DNA of 64,000 nucleotides from Antedon mediterranea (taxonomy: Eukaryota > Echinodermata > Crinoidea > Comatulida > Antedonidae), in contig NC_092670.1 of the NCBI RefSeq assembly GCF_964355755.1, positions 11,531,201 to 11,595,200 on the forward strand, read 5' to 3'. Shown one piece after another: positions 34,670 through 47,600 of this stretch; position 1 is the stretch's first letter, and each line of letters starts with the position of its first letter. The position numbers and the translations under genes are program-made. Under the pieces are notes generated by a model. The model was given only the letters and a program-made list of their open reading frames with translations. It was not told the DNA's origin and searched no databases.

Positions 34670-35924
34670 ATTGTTGGTTAGTTTACCTTTTACTGCAGCT
34701 GCATACGCAATTATTCCTCGGTTGCTGCCTGTCTGCTGGGTTTTGGAAAATTGTTGTTGGAAATTTCGATTTCACTATAAATAGGCCTAAATTATCATAT
34801 TCAATAGAAATTGATATGATATTATTATTCACTCTGTCAACCACGATCTTTAAAAATTACTGATTGACTGTGTTTATCATGTCATGAGTGAATGATTTGT
34901 GATCTTTTTTCTATACGTATGTTTATAATATTTTATATACGAACTATTATATAATTGATAAAAAGGTTATAAAATATACAAAAATTACGAAAAAAAAGGA
35001 CGATTGGATAATGGAGTATAATAATTATGTATGAAGATTAAACAACTAATCATTACTAATTGTATATGAATGTTAACGAATAAATAAAAAATGGTGGTTC
35101 AAAAGAGGAGAAAAGTATATTATTTTCCTAATTATACAGTAGGCCTATATTAACATATAATTATATCCATATTGGATTTGAAAGTGACCGCCAAAGTAGA
35201 TTGTCATTATTATATGCAATCGGATATGAATCATACTGTTAATAACAAGAATACATTTGTGTTGGTCAATTCCTAAAAACTAAGCAAGCATTTCATTTCA
35301 GCTCACCACCCAAAGACCGAACTCCGCAAACCAGATGCACAGCCAACTTTAAACGGGAAAGGAGACTACCTATTTTATAACGAATCGCAGTTTCTGACGT
35401 CACACTGCATATAAAACAACATTTGTTATATTATCCGCGTTTTTTAACCAAACAAATCACTAGTTCAAATAGATTAAGTCGGGCTGATGTCATTTTAGTA
35501 TAAATGGGAACATATACTGTTTAGGATACAGAAATGATTGAGAGAGGCTAGGTTTTGGAATTGTACGCCCATTGAAAACATCTCGAAGTTATTGATATAG
35601 CTGACAAGTTTAATTCATGAAAACATTGCAAATTAATCATAAAAGACCATATAGGCCTATGCTTTAATTGGTCTTCAGTTTTCTAACTTAGACCACCAAA
35701 CACTTTCGGACAGTAGTGGTTGTAGTAGTTGATGATCATGCAGTGTAGCAGAGCAACTAATGATGTTATAGCCCTGGTTTATAGTAGGTTTAATTCGGTA
35801 ACGCACGCGCATCTGACATCCCTATCATTAAAATCGGAAAAAAAATGTCCTAAGCATATGGCACATTTGACGTGCCATACTCTGCCGCGAATCGCGATCG
35901 TTTTTTTCTAGCGATCATCACAAA
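34670..35924. other. Intergenic region between divergent Rab7-like gene and SMNDC1
   Basis: This contains the upstream regions of both genes. No coding exon was recognised and it is AT-rich. The Rab start has A at -3 and G at +4. Just before SMNDC1, the segment 35876-35910 is richer in CG dinucleotides (CTGCCGCGAATCGCGATCG), plausibly the promoter edge. Confidence 0.4.
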
Positions 35925-38900
35925 ATGGCTGAAGACTACGATGGAAATCTTAGTACTTATAAAGCTCAATTACAACAGGTATGTTGGTCTGGTAGAATAT
36001 AAACATTTGTAACGTTTTATGATATTATTTTTAACAATATAGAGTAAATTACAAGAATAAAGACATTCTGAAAATGTCTACAAATGTCTTTTGTGCTAGG
36101 CATATCGATAGGCCTGCCCACTAAACTTACGTGTGGTCTGCACTAGCTGGTCCGGGCCTAGCTGGGCTAGGTAGACCTGCGTGGTGGGCCAATTGATACA
36201 GTACAGACTAGGCCTAGCTTATTTAGAAAATGGTCGAGTACAATGCGATGAAACTAGGACAATACTAGGCCTATATTCTTTTTAAAATGTATATTTTTAA
36301 ATTTCTTTATTTTTTAGATCTATAAAAAATTATTAAAATGTGTAATTTATTAAATATATATAAAGCCTATAGGCCTGGCCCTACTTGCTAGGCCCTATAT
36401 ACCCTATATACTGTAGGCCTAGTTAGGGCTAATTCGAAAACAAAATAATTACCAGTTTGTTTTTGTTAATTAAAGGTTGAGGCTGCATTGACTAGTGATC
36501 CAGATAATGAAGAACTACTTAAACTAAAACAAGATCTTCAGGTATGTTGGCTAGCTAGCCTATTATAAAATTTAATGATTAATATTTAATTTGCATTGTA
36601 TTTTTCTTTTTCTTATTAACAAATTTACAAAATAGAGATGTATCTCATATAATATATAACTAAGTAAAGCTACTAATTTATTAAGTAATAAATGTTAATA
36701 ATTTCAGCTCTATGGGGAGCTTTACTTCTTATGACACACCACTCGACTGCATACAGTACAGACAGATACATAGTCGAGTGAAAATTAAAGCCCCCAAAGG
36801 GATCATGTCAACATTAATTGACTGCAGTTACTGCAGTAACCACATTATTTACTGTACAGTAGTAAAACTTTTAGTTTGTTTTAACATGTTGTATTTTTTC
36901 TCCAAAAAAACTTAATTTCTCCATTGTTAAATACAGTCCTATTGCATAAACAGGTTAAAGAGTAAACAAATTATAGTCACTGCAGTAACTGCAGTAGAAT
37001 AATTTTGACATGATTCCTAATGTAAGTTGGAACAATTTAATAACTACACCATATGCTTATTCTTTTGGAGGTGAAATAAACAAAGAAACAAGCTATAAAT
37101 GAATTGTTATTTCTACAGGAAGTAATAGACCTGACATGTGATTTGATCACTGCTACCCCAGAGAGTGTACAACAAGCAGAAACCTCAGTAATACCTCTGC
37201 AAAAATGGAATGTAGGAGACAGGTGTTTGGCCATGTATGATGAAGATGGATTGTAAGTGTCATATTTTTCATCAAGCCCACAACATATGTAGATTGACAC
37301 GTTATAATATTCAGAACTGGTCGCACAACATTTATCACACACCACCCCTCTCCCCGATATAATCTGAATGGTTTTTGTCTCGCCATAATAATCATATTTT
37401 GATAAACCTTAAGCTCTGTCCACTCACTACAAAACTTTATGTTACAAAAAAATGTGATGTGCCTACATATGGAAACAATGATGTTTCATCGTGATGACAT
37501 ATTTGGGCACATCACACTCTTTTTGTCACACTAGAAATCTCAACCCATACCTGGATATATTATTATTGGTGAACTTATTTATACATTTTATACCTACCTT
37601 TAACCCACACCCCATACCTGGATGCATCCAGAACGATTCGGCCCTGAGACGATTCGGCCCGAGACTTTTGGTGGCTCACTTTTTGGTCTGAAATGTTTTT
37701 TTTTATTATTATTTTACTCAATTCATCTCTTTCAGTATTTCACATCTGGACTAAATGTAAACTGCCTGCTACCTCATTTTAATTAATTGAAGGCCTCTCT
37801 ATTATGCCCATATGACCAGTAAAAATGTAATTTTACTGGTCCTCTTGTCTAGTTAAAAAACATTAAGGGAGAATTAACTCTCTCTTTGTCAACAAAACAA
37901 TAACTTGATAATAAATATGGTGATGAAGATACTGTAGCTATTTTAGCATGACATCTAGTAGCAAACATCTTAATTAAACAATAATTTGATCTATAGATCT
38001 CCATAATGATTGCTATGTTAATTGCCATTTAGGTTGTACCCTTCAAATATTGACGAAATTCATGAAAATGGTACAGTAACAGTCACCTTTGATGGTTATG
38101 GAAATTCAGAAATTGTAAAGGTAAGTTATTTGTGTCTTTAGCAATGTTGTTATCATTATAATAATAACATTTATTCAACATCAACAGACAGTTTACATTG
38201 TCTATGGTCAAGACACACAGAAGCCAAAGTGGCTTGTCTTTGTAGTCCCTAAGCATAAAACATAGACGGACGCATTACAATAAATGAAAATTTTGATAAT
38301 ATACAAAGTGAGATCAAGCATAATAAAAACATATCATAGAAATATAATGCAATCATGGAGGGAGTTAACAATTTTAGAAGTAATGCAAAATAGTAGTGTA
38401 TCCCTCCAATTTGGACCACCGTCGGATTTTAGAGAACTCGCTCCTGATGTCTACGGCTTACTTTGGCAGCCAGCCGTCAGTCAGTCCTGGACATCCCCGG
38501 CGTCCATCTAGACTGTACTGTGTGTGTACACTGATTAGATGAGGAGTGGACTGGTCCACAATTAGAGCGGTCATGCGTCTTAGGCGTTAAATCTAAAAAA
38601 ATTATTGTAAGCATAATATGCATGCAATGTACATTTTATAAATCTGAAAAATATATTTTAACCATTTTAGAAACTTTCTCTTGTTCTGTTTCTTTTTGTT
38701 TGACAGTTTGCAGGGCAAAATCAATATGTTGATTTAAAGTTTGCAGTACACCACCACCAATTTCACCTATATTCCAAGTTTCCTGGACTTTATGCATTCT
38801 CACTCTTGAGGACGATCAAAGTATATTGATCGAAACGTCAAGAAACTCAACAGTTCTTTTTAAAACTAAATATATTTAGATTTTCTCAACTCTGAAGGTT

Positions 38901-40269
38901 TACTGACGTTTTACTCAATTTTCTTCTCAGATTAATAAACTACGAGAACTAGTTGAGTCAAAGGGAGAAAAAAGAACATCAGAAGAAGCTGGTCTAGAAA
39001 CAGATGGAAAACCAAAATCTAAGTAAGTTGGTACATACCCAATAGCTAATTTAACAACCTGTTATGAATTCAGGTAGTGTGGCACTGTTTTGGCCATAAA
39101 AATAAGAAACTGTGCAGAGGCAAGATTTGAAAGCCAGCATGTACAGTTATGGTAATAGTGCTTGATATTTTATTTAATCAGTAAATTAGAATTTTATTGT
39201 TTACTTTTAGTTTAAGATGTTTGATGGGGTTTTAAAATTTATGTCTTGCCAATATATTATTATACTTCTTCTTCACCGAAGTGGTATATTTTGGTCTGCT
39301 GTGATTATAATTATTATATTATAAGACACATTTTAATTTAAATTGTAAATCTTTTTTTTACTTGCATTTATACATCTGTATTTTATATTTCTAATGATAT
39401 GTACATATCATTAGATATATATCAAGATTCGTACATTGTGAGCGATTATGTTTTCCAATTGAGATTGACTTTTATTGCACAAAAACTTAAATCCTGTCTT
39501 GAAGTTAAGCTGGGTGGTCAGATCAAATTTGAGCATTGTGAAAAATCTTTTGCTGGTGATCTATACCTGACAAGCTTGAATAATTTTTTCCATTACAGAA
39601 AAGAGCTTTTAGAACAACAAAAGGAATACAAGAAAAGAAAACAACAGAAAAAAGCAGAAAGATTAAAACAGATGGAACAAGCTCATGAAAAAGCTAAAAA
39701 CAACTGGTTAGATTTTAATAGCAAGGTTGGTTGTAGTCTTCTACCATTCAAACTTCATTCATAAATTGACATGTCAAATCCCCAGACGGATTATTTTTTG
39801 AAAAAAATCAACAATAACCATTATACAAGGGTATTGGTAAACCCCTGCAAGTTACTATTAAAGATGCCAATATCTTTTAGTCGCGTGCAACACGACTCAA
39901 CAGCTCACTATGTCGGTCGGTCGGTAAACACTAACTCAAATTTGAGCATGCGACTGAAGCCATGTATGGCCTTGTTTAATAACAACTTCTATGGTTTGAT
40001 ATATATTTAAAAATGTTATAGCACCCTCTATGGTTTGGACTTTCATAAAACCTCACACTACAGTATTTCATTTTTCCAATGTTTAATACTAATTAAATTG
40101 TTTTATTTTATAGGCATTTAACAAAAACAAAAGAGGCTATGTGAAGAAAAGTATATTTGCGTCTCCCGATGAGTCCACTGGTAAAGTGGGTGTAGGTACA
40201 TGTAACAAAGGAGGAAAACCAATGACTAAGTTCCAGAAACAAAAATACCAAGTTCCAGCAAAGAAATAA
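35925..40269 (+). CDS. SMNDC1: SMNDC1 (SPF30), Tudor-domain splicing factor
   Basis: Seven exons: 35925-35978, 36476-36541, 37119-37252, 38033-38120, 38931-39022, 39599-39725 and 40114-40269. Phases agree, giving 238 residues, the same length I recall for human SMNDC1. The protein joins the U2 snRNP and recruits the tri-snRNP during spliceosome assembly in the nucleus; its Tudor domain binds symmetric dimethylarginine on Sm proteins. Visible: the N-terminal helix STYKAQLQQVEAAL; Tudor at about 70-125 (WNVGDRCLAMYDEDG, VTVTFDGYGN) with probable cage residues Tyr80, Tyr87, Phe104 and Tyr107; a basic coiled stretch about 147-185 (QQKEYKKRKQQKKAERLK); and the conserved C-terminal SIFASPDESTGKVGVGTC. 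The first cage residue is Tyr where the human protein has Trp. The start ATG has A at -3 and G at +4. Confidence 0.95.
37409..37534. mobile_element. Type 1 MITE, right-truncated, in SMNDC1 intron 3
   Basis: The left end AAGCTCTGTCCACTCACTAC is mutated from the family form. The interior with TTATGTTACAAAAAAATGTG and ATTTGGGCACATCACACT is clear, but the right terminal CTATC...GACAGAGC segment is missing. Confidence 0.75.
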
Positions 40270-40445
40270 GTGTCAGGGATTGTTCGGGATTCAAAATACT
40301 GTATGAGGGCCAAGTGTACATCAAGTGTATGCCTTGGTAATACCCAGGTGGGTGGGTGGGTCTTTCTTGGGTGAAGTCTTAGGAAAGATATCCTAAGTCA
40401 AGGCATACATTTTTTCGCACTATGTTGTAAATCATAAATATGAAA

Positions 40446-40451
40446 AATAAA
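40446..40451 (+). promoter_or_regulatory. Probable poly(A) signal of SMNDC1
   Basis: AATAAA lies about 177 bp past the stop codon and is the first canonical signal downstream. The 19 bp minisatellite begins about 30 bp later. Confidence 0.6.
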
Positions 40452-40479
40452 ACCGAATGGTGGTTCAAGGCAGAATAGA

Positions 40480-40750
40480 GGGTGGGTGTTGGGGAAGGGG
40501 TGGAGTGTTGGGGAAGGGGTGGAGTGTTGGGGAAGGGGTGGAGTGTTGGGGAAGGGGTGGAGTGTTGGGGAAGGGGTGGAGTGTTGGGGAAGGGGTGGAG
40601 TGTTGGGGAAGTGGCGGAGTGTTGGGGAAGTGGCGGAGTGTTGGGGAAGTGGCGGAGTGTTGGGGAAGTGGCGGAGTGTTGGGGAAGTGGCGTGTGTTTG
40701 GGAAGTGGCGTGTGTTTGGGAAAGGGGAGGGAAGGTGGGGCGTGTTGGAG
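40480..40750. repeat. 19 bp minisatellite downstream of SMNDC1
   Basis: About 14 tandem copies of GTGTTGGGGAAGGGGTGGA. Two sub-types are arranged in blocks: first AAGGGGTGGA units, then AAGTGGCGGA units, then degenerate GTGTGTTTGGGAAGTGGC. The G-runs could form G-quadruplexes on the plus strand. Open frames over it in all registers are artefacts of the repeat. Confidence 0.92.
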
Positions 40751-40994
40751 TAGGAGAGGCATCTTCAGCAAGCCCTTCTCATCCAATATCTATCTTTTTT
40801 TATGTAGGCAACTGTATATTGTGCTAAGAATTCACTCAACAGAGTACATGTTAATTCCATTAAAATGTAGTGCGGTGCTAACCTGTCCTACCTTTTAATC
40901 CCAAATTGATTCTATTCTGTCTTTAGAAGTATGTGGGACACACCCTGTATGTGGGACACACCATGTATTTAGGAAAGTTCTTCTTGGAGAGTGT

Positions 40995-41325
40995 CAGTAC
41001 AGTAAAACCCCTCTTAAGGGTACACTTTTGGGACCCACCCTTATTTGCCATTTTTCTATAGTGTTAATACATATATTTCCTTTTATTTGATTCGTGGGAG
41101 AGTGTCTATGGCCGTAGCCAGCATGAGGCTCGCCTCGTCTGAAATTTTCAATTTTCACCACCCACCCCAATTCCCCTGCACAGATCGTAATATTTTATAT
41201 AAATACTATAATTATTTAAAGCATCTTTGCCTCGTCTGTTTTTAACCTCTCGCTACGGCCTTGGTGTCCCATTATTGGAGGTGTCCCATTATTGGAGATG
41301 TCCCAAACAAGAGGTTCTACTGTAC
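40995..41325. repeat. Dispersed repeat of the ACAGTAAAACCCCTCTTAAGGG family
   Basis: It starts ACAGTAAAACCCCTCTTAAG with GGGTACACTTTTGGGACC, and ends with two tandem GGTGTCCCATTATTGGAG-like units and CAAGAGGTTCTACTGTAC, the inverse of its start. Related pieces occur at about 16543, 25895, 28482 and 30805. Confidence 0.55.
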
Positions 41326-41589
41326 CTGTTACATGGTTTAATTACTGTACTGTACAGTAACTAAAGCTATTTTAAAAGTGTATGTTCATGCAGTATGTAT
41401 TTATATAGGAAAATAAAACATTCATGATTTATTGGAATAAATAAAGATATTGTAATGTTTCCATAATAAAATTATGTGTATTTTTTTGTTCTAGAACCTT
41501 AATAACTTCATAAAAAAAATCCTTTAAAAAGAGATGGACCATTAAGAAAACACATTCTATATTGCAAGATATATATACGCCATATAGTA

Positions 41590-42535
41590 GAGTTGCCACA
41601 AGTCTCATTACGTCTTATACAGTAGTAGACTTGCCACAAGTCTTATTACGTCTTATACAGTAGTAGACTTGCCACAAGTATCATTACGTCATAGTAGACT
41701 TGCCACAAGTCTTATTACGTCATATAGTAGACTTGCCACAAGTCTTATTACGTCATATAGTAGACTTGCCACCAGTCTCATTACGCCATATAGTAGACTT
41801 GCCACAAGTCTCATTACGTCATATAGTAGACTTGCCACCAGTCTCATTACGCCATATAGTAGACTTGCCACAAGTCTCATTACGTCATATAGTAGACTTG
41901 CCACCAGTCTAATTACGCCATATAGTAGACTTGCCACAAGTCCTATTACGTCATATAAATAGACTTGCCACCAGTCTCATTACGTCATATAGTAGACTTG
42001 CCACAAGTCTCATTACGCCATTACGTCATATAGTAGACTTGCCACAAGTCTCATTACGCCATATAGTAGACTTGCCACTAGTCCTATTACGTCATATAAT
42101 AGACTTGCCACAAGTCTTATTACGTCATATAGTAGACTTGCCACAAGTCTTATTACGTCATATAGTAGACTTGCCACAAGTCTTATTACGTCATATAGTA
42201 GACTTGCCACAAGTCTCATTACGCCATATAGTAGACTTGCCACAAGTCTTATTACGTCATATAGTAGACTTGCCACAAGTCTTATTACGTCATATAGTAG
42301 ACTTGCCACAAGCTCATTACGCCATATAGTAAATTTGCCACAAGTCCTATTACGTCATATAATAGACTTGACACAAGTCTCGTTACGTCATATAGTAGAC
42401 TTGCCACAAGTCTCATTACGCCATAGTAGAATTACCACAAGTCTCATTACGTCATATAGTAGATCAGACTTGGCACAAGTCTCATTACGTCATATAGTAG
42501 ACTTGCCATAAGTCTCATTACGCCACAGCGGATAC
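41590..42535. repeat. 33 bp minisatellite with ACGTCA motif in most units
   Basis: About 28 tandem copies of a 33 bp unit: TAGTAGACTTGCCACAAGTC followed by TTATTACGTCATA. Variants have TCTCATTACGCCA. Because 33 is divisible by three, open frames persist on both strands and produce repeated peptides such as RLATSLITSYS; these are not genes. Each unit contains the inverted GACTTG/CAAGTC and, in most, TTACGTCA, which resembles an ATF/CREB-type site. Alternate units with GTCAT and GCCAT suggest partial higher-order organisation. Confidence 0.93.
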
Positions 42536-42773
42536 AAATTATCCTTCTATAAAAATGATTATTGCTCATGCGTGATTTCTTGATTCATGAATAATTCATG
42601 AGGCAATACAACCGTCAATGTGTAACCATTCACACACATCGCATGTATGTTGATTTGACAAAGAAAATTGTTCGCTGAATAATAATATATCGGACCACGG
42701 CAATAAATAACAGTTCATTTTTTGTTTCTAATGTAAGTATTTAGTAGAGTAACATATGTAATAAAAACTAGCT

Positions 42774-44103
42774 CCAGCTCGATATTTGTGCCAAAATAGA
42801 TTTTATTGGCTAACTTTGTTATTCTTGAGTTGCTGAATTCAAAAAAAGTTAGGTGCCATTTTTTTCGACCACTCCTTCAGCCGCCATTTTGTATTTCAAA
42901 ATGGCCGACATTCTACATTGAACTTTGTCATCCATGGTATCATCGGAAAGGGAATGTAATACTGATTATAGTTTGATTAATTATTCTATGTGACTTTTTA
43001 TAATAACAACGTATAGTTAGGATTTATATTGCGATAATCACAAACTATTACGTCAAAATCAAAGGGATCTTTTAGACGTTTAAAACACCGTAATTCGTTT
43101 CTTTACAATATCGATTGGCAGTTTGTAAAGGTAGTAAAGGCAGTAGTAGGACACTGACTTTTCTTTATTTCGTGTAAACTTTATTTAAGGAAAACTAATT
43201 GATCTTTTTTTTTTCTTAATTCTTAAGATTTTTCACTGTATAATAATATCAAATGCAAACATTCTGTTTGCTGCACTTAATCTGACGTTCAAAGAGAAAG
43301 AGAAAGGCATGCCAATTAACGTTGGCATTGTGCACAGATGGCTTTAAATTGTTTGGTACCCGCTTTGACAAAAATACAGAATACAGAATACAGATACCAT
43401 TCCCCGTAGCATTTTTTTTTCTTTTTACGAAAAACAGAAATGTAAACTACTAAATAAAAATAAAATAGATTCAGAAATTAAAAAGCTATCCAACGAAAAA
43501 TAAATCAAAGATGTGATTTGACAACAGTTTATTTCACCTTTGTTCACGGACGGACTATAGTTATTTTGATTAAATTAAATAACTCGGAAAATTGACATTG
43601 AAGTTAAGTGTAATCCAGTACCGTAGCCTACGACAATGACAAAGTAAAAAAAAAATCAAACAAACATTTGAATGAATTGTAAAACCAATAAGAAAACCCG
43701 TATTTATCTTAATACGAAGGAGACTACTTTTTTCATTGTTAAAATGAGTATAGCAAAGCATTTAATGAATAGGCAAACTGCCTTAAAATGTGACATGTTT
43801 TGAGAAACTATTCTCGTCATCAGAAGAACAGAAAACAACGCCTATACTTATATACCAATAGGACAGGTTGTATGTAAATAAGAAAGTAATTAGCATGATA
43901 AAACAACAAGGAACATTACATTTCCTTTCCAATGATACCATGGATGACCAACTTGAGTGTGGAACGTCGGCCAGTTTGAAATACAAAATGGCGGCTGAAG
44001 GAGTGGTCGAAAAAAAATGGCACCTAACTTTTTTGGATTCAGCATCTCAAGAATAACAAAAAGTTAGCTAAAAAAATCTATTTTGGCACAAATATCGAGC
44101 TGG
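42774..44103. mobile_element. 1.33 kb foldback element with CCAGCTCGATATTTGTGCC ends
   Basis: The left arm (42774 to about 42995) and right arm (about 43868-44103) are inverted repeats of about 230 bp. They include GGTGCCATTTTTTTCGACCA, CAGCCGCCATTTTGTATTTC and CCATGGTATCAT. The interior of about 870 bp has no recognisable gene. The frame at 43868-44056 lies in the arm. Target duplications are not clear, so its class is unknown. Confidence 0.8.
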
Positions 44104-44619
44104 AAGACATAATAAGCCATACTAATTTGAAAATGTTACTAAAATAAATACATTTTAATTTTGACATAGGCCTAGCCTACCACTAACCATGGAGGTATAG
44201 AAATATTTTTATTTTTATACCTCCAAGCACTAACTATAGTAGAGCTGAAAATGAAATATTAGTAGGCCTACAGGTTTATCCTTGCCGTGTGCTGTAGCGG
44301 TGTGCATTGCTATAATTGTATTGTATTGCTTGTCATGAATCTCCTAAATCTATATAGATTTAAACAAAAGAAGTATTATAGGTAAAGTAAAGCGTGGCTA
44401 GTGGTTACGTCATTCATTACAGAAAATGACTGGGCCTAGCTAACCATTGGTTATTTTTGGAACATAATATAATAAAGGCAGTGTCCGACAGCACCTTATA
44501 TCTTTGATGTAAGCCTGTTGCAAGTCCTGTTTCGTTTGTTTGACTTAAATATAATAGAAAAATAAAACAAACAAAGCTTGTATAATAGTATTCAAAACAT
44601 ATTTATTTTATATTCCAGT
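44104..44619. other. Upstream region of the sialyltransferase gene
   Basis: No coding exon was recognised. It must hold the 5' leader or an upstream non-coding exon. The start ATG directly follows TTCCAGT, so an acceptor-like CAG lies two bases upstream; exon 1 could continue from a further 5' exon. Confidence 0.4.
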
Positions 44620-47600
44620 ATGACGACAGTTTTACGTCTTTTTTCAATAACGCTTGGAACTTCGTTCATATTTTCAATATATTTATGGTAAGCAAAAACT
44701 GTTCTCTTTTCATTGTATCAGCGCTACAGTGTATTAAATGGACGCAACGCAATGACGTAATGAAATTTTATTTATTTTATTTATTTTTATTTTATTCAAA
44801 CTCATTCAACAGCGGGAAACCCGCCCCTTACAGAATGGAATAAACTATACCATATAAAAATATATATAAATCTTAAAATCTAGCAATACAAATTTATACA
44901 ATTTTACTAATTTTATTACAAAAACAATTATAACGGTAAAAAAAGAGATCAATAGAATTATCTTTAACAACACAATTATTGTGAGAAATTGTTCTCACTT
45001 AAGCTCTGTCTACACTATCAAACTAGATAAAAAAAAGTGCGACATGCCCAAATATGGTAGTCTTATGCTTAAATATGGAAATGATATGACAGCATCCTGC
45101 CATACATCACATTGTTTTTTTGTCACACAAAGTTTGATAGTGTAGACAGAGCTTTAGAGATGCAAGCGCAAGGCAAGTGACTTGACCAATGACAAGCGAC
45201 AGTTCGGATGATCCACCGCGTATGATTGGTCAAATCATTTGCATTGCGCTTGCACGTCGTCCTCGCGTTGCGTCAAAAAAATTGAACTTTAACATAATTT
45301 GAATTTTTTTATATATCTAGTTGGACAGTTCACGCTTACATTGCTGCTGTGCAGCAGAACATTGGACTATGTTCCCTAAATGTCCTACGTCAAGAACCAA
45401 GCAACTTAGGCCTACAACTGGTGAACAATACCAAATTGGAAAGTGTAACTGTTCGAACGTACGGAAAACTAGAATATATTGGGTTGATGTCTACCACCAA
45501 TGAAAGCAATCGAAATGTGTCATCTATATTCATGAAAGCGTGGAAACAAAATGTATCGAAATTAGAAGAGATGAGGTACGTGACGGAAAAAAGATTTATA
45601 AGCGTTTATAAGAATTGAAAATCATTCAAATTCATATCTTATAACATTATGAACAATCCCTGTATGTATAGCGCCACTTGTTAGAAATTGAGTTTATTTC
45701 ACGATTCCATTGTCGAAAATTTAGTGGCGTTATTATCAATTTTTTGCAAGCGAAAAAACAGATTTGGGTACTGTTGTTGTTAAAAAAAAAACTCTATAAA
45801 AGAATTCCGTCAATACCATTACAGATATAGGGCCTAAATAGTAAAATAATTGTATCAAACTTTTTTTTTTTTTTTTAGATCTGATTTAAAAAAAGTTGTA
45901 CATACAGAAATGATTCTGAACCAGAGAAATGTTAAGAAAACTCAAAAATTTAAGTACATGATAAATAAAGGAAGCATCTCTACAAATGTAAAGTTCTACA
46001 AATTAATGCGACAAGTATGTTTCTACTTTACTTTTCTTTCTACTTTTATTGTTGACTTTGAACAAGAGTCGTCTAGGGCAAAATTTTAAACTGATTCCAT
46101 CCCCATAATTCCGCCACTATTTAGCTGGAATTATTCCATAGTACTTCATCATGATTTTAGAGAGTAGAACAATGTCTCCCGGCCCAACACATTTTCAAAA
46201 GTTCGACTCGGATGGTGATGTGCTATTATGTATTTCTATAGTTGGCCTATATTAGTTTTAAATTGAAGATCATTATGTGTGGTGCTATTATGGGTGATTC
46301 ACCAAAGGCGTGTTCCCATTGAGCATCTGGTCCATTCCTCACGACTGGAATTTAGATAGATTGTATGATGGCATTGATGTGTATATAATATCAGCATATG
46401 CATATTTGATGTAGTATTCTCCCGAAAAAAGTGTATACAAAAGATGTTCCATTGTGGGTAATGGAGGAATATTGAACGGCAGTAAGTGTGGAAACGAGAT
46501 CGATAAAGCTGACTTTGTTATAAGGTAAGGATGATTGCATTTAATTAAATGCATTTAATCTGTATTACCCTCAGACTACTAAATAGTTGAAATTATAATT
46601 AAGTCAGATTTTGAATGAAATAATGTAGCCTATACGTATAATTTTGTCTCGTTTTATGATGCATTAGGCCTATTCATGATTTATGTTACCGTTCACTGGT
46701 ACCGTTTTTCAATTGAAAAACACTAGACAGGATCTCCCCCTACTCTCTTTGTCTTCAGATGCAATGCACCACCAATTGGTCGGTTTAAAGAAGACGCAGG
46801 CGTCAAAAGCAATATAACCACAATGAACCCTTCAATTGTTGTAAAAAGGTGGGTTAGTATTGTGTTTTTTACCTATATTGAAAACCTCATGGGAAACAGA
46901 TATGTTCGTCCCTGTTTAGTCGTCGTACTTTTCTTTCGTTTTCGTTTATATACGACCAATTACAATACAATAACAATACCATATGGAAATGAACATGCTT
47001 GTGCTTTAGGATGAATAAATATATAAACAAAATTTAAACTTGGTTTTTAATATGCCATTTTAATGTCACATAATAGTTATGCCTTAGATTAAACATTGGA
47101 TCAAAAAAAAAAATTACTTAACCATAAAAGTGAAATCATTATTTTTTTTTCTTATGGAGGTGACTAAATTAAAACTGAAAAATGTCTGAGTTTAACTATA
47201 ATTGCTCGTTCAGTATGTTAGAACAGAAGGAGGAAAACGATCCTGGTATTCTCTTCCTCCTCTGATCGCACATACGTTTTGTTTGTAATTTTTCTAGGTT
47301 TGGTAGTGCACAAACTAAAAATCAGCAATCCAAGTTTATAAATAAAATGAAGGAATACAGAAATTACGTTTGGTTTCCAAGTTTTTCAAGTAGAGTGTCC
47401 TACATGTTGGCCGTTAAATTAAATAATTTACTAAACAGTAAATTGAAATCCATAAAATTTGTACACGGAAATCCAAGTCATTTCAAAGATATAAGAAAAT
47501 ATTGGACGGAAAAGGGCATGCGGAATGTGCCATCAACAGGTCAGTATAATCAAGGCAATCTAATAATAGAATGCTGAGCTCCGGAGATCAAAGGGTTTAT

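Noticed and set aside
38780-38860. Penelope-type 3' end with hammerhead ribozyme (GAGGACGATCAAAG...GATCGAAACGTC) in SMNDC1 intron 4
   Set aside because: A short stem and GAAAC are present, but the CUGANGA core is not intact and no other Penelope sequence is seen.
40379-40898. Four overlapping open frames of 98-138 codons rich in Gly/Trp or Pro/His
   Set aside because: All are readings of the 19 bp G-rich minisatellite.
41669-42329. Long open frames on both strands encoding repeats such as RLATSLITSYS
   Set aside because: They follow from a 33 bp tandem repeat (a multiple of three) without stops; there are no start context, splice or homology signs.
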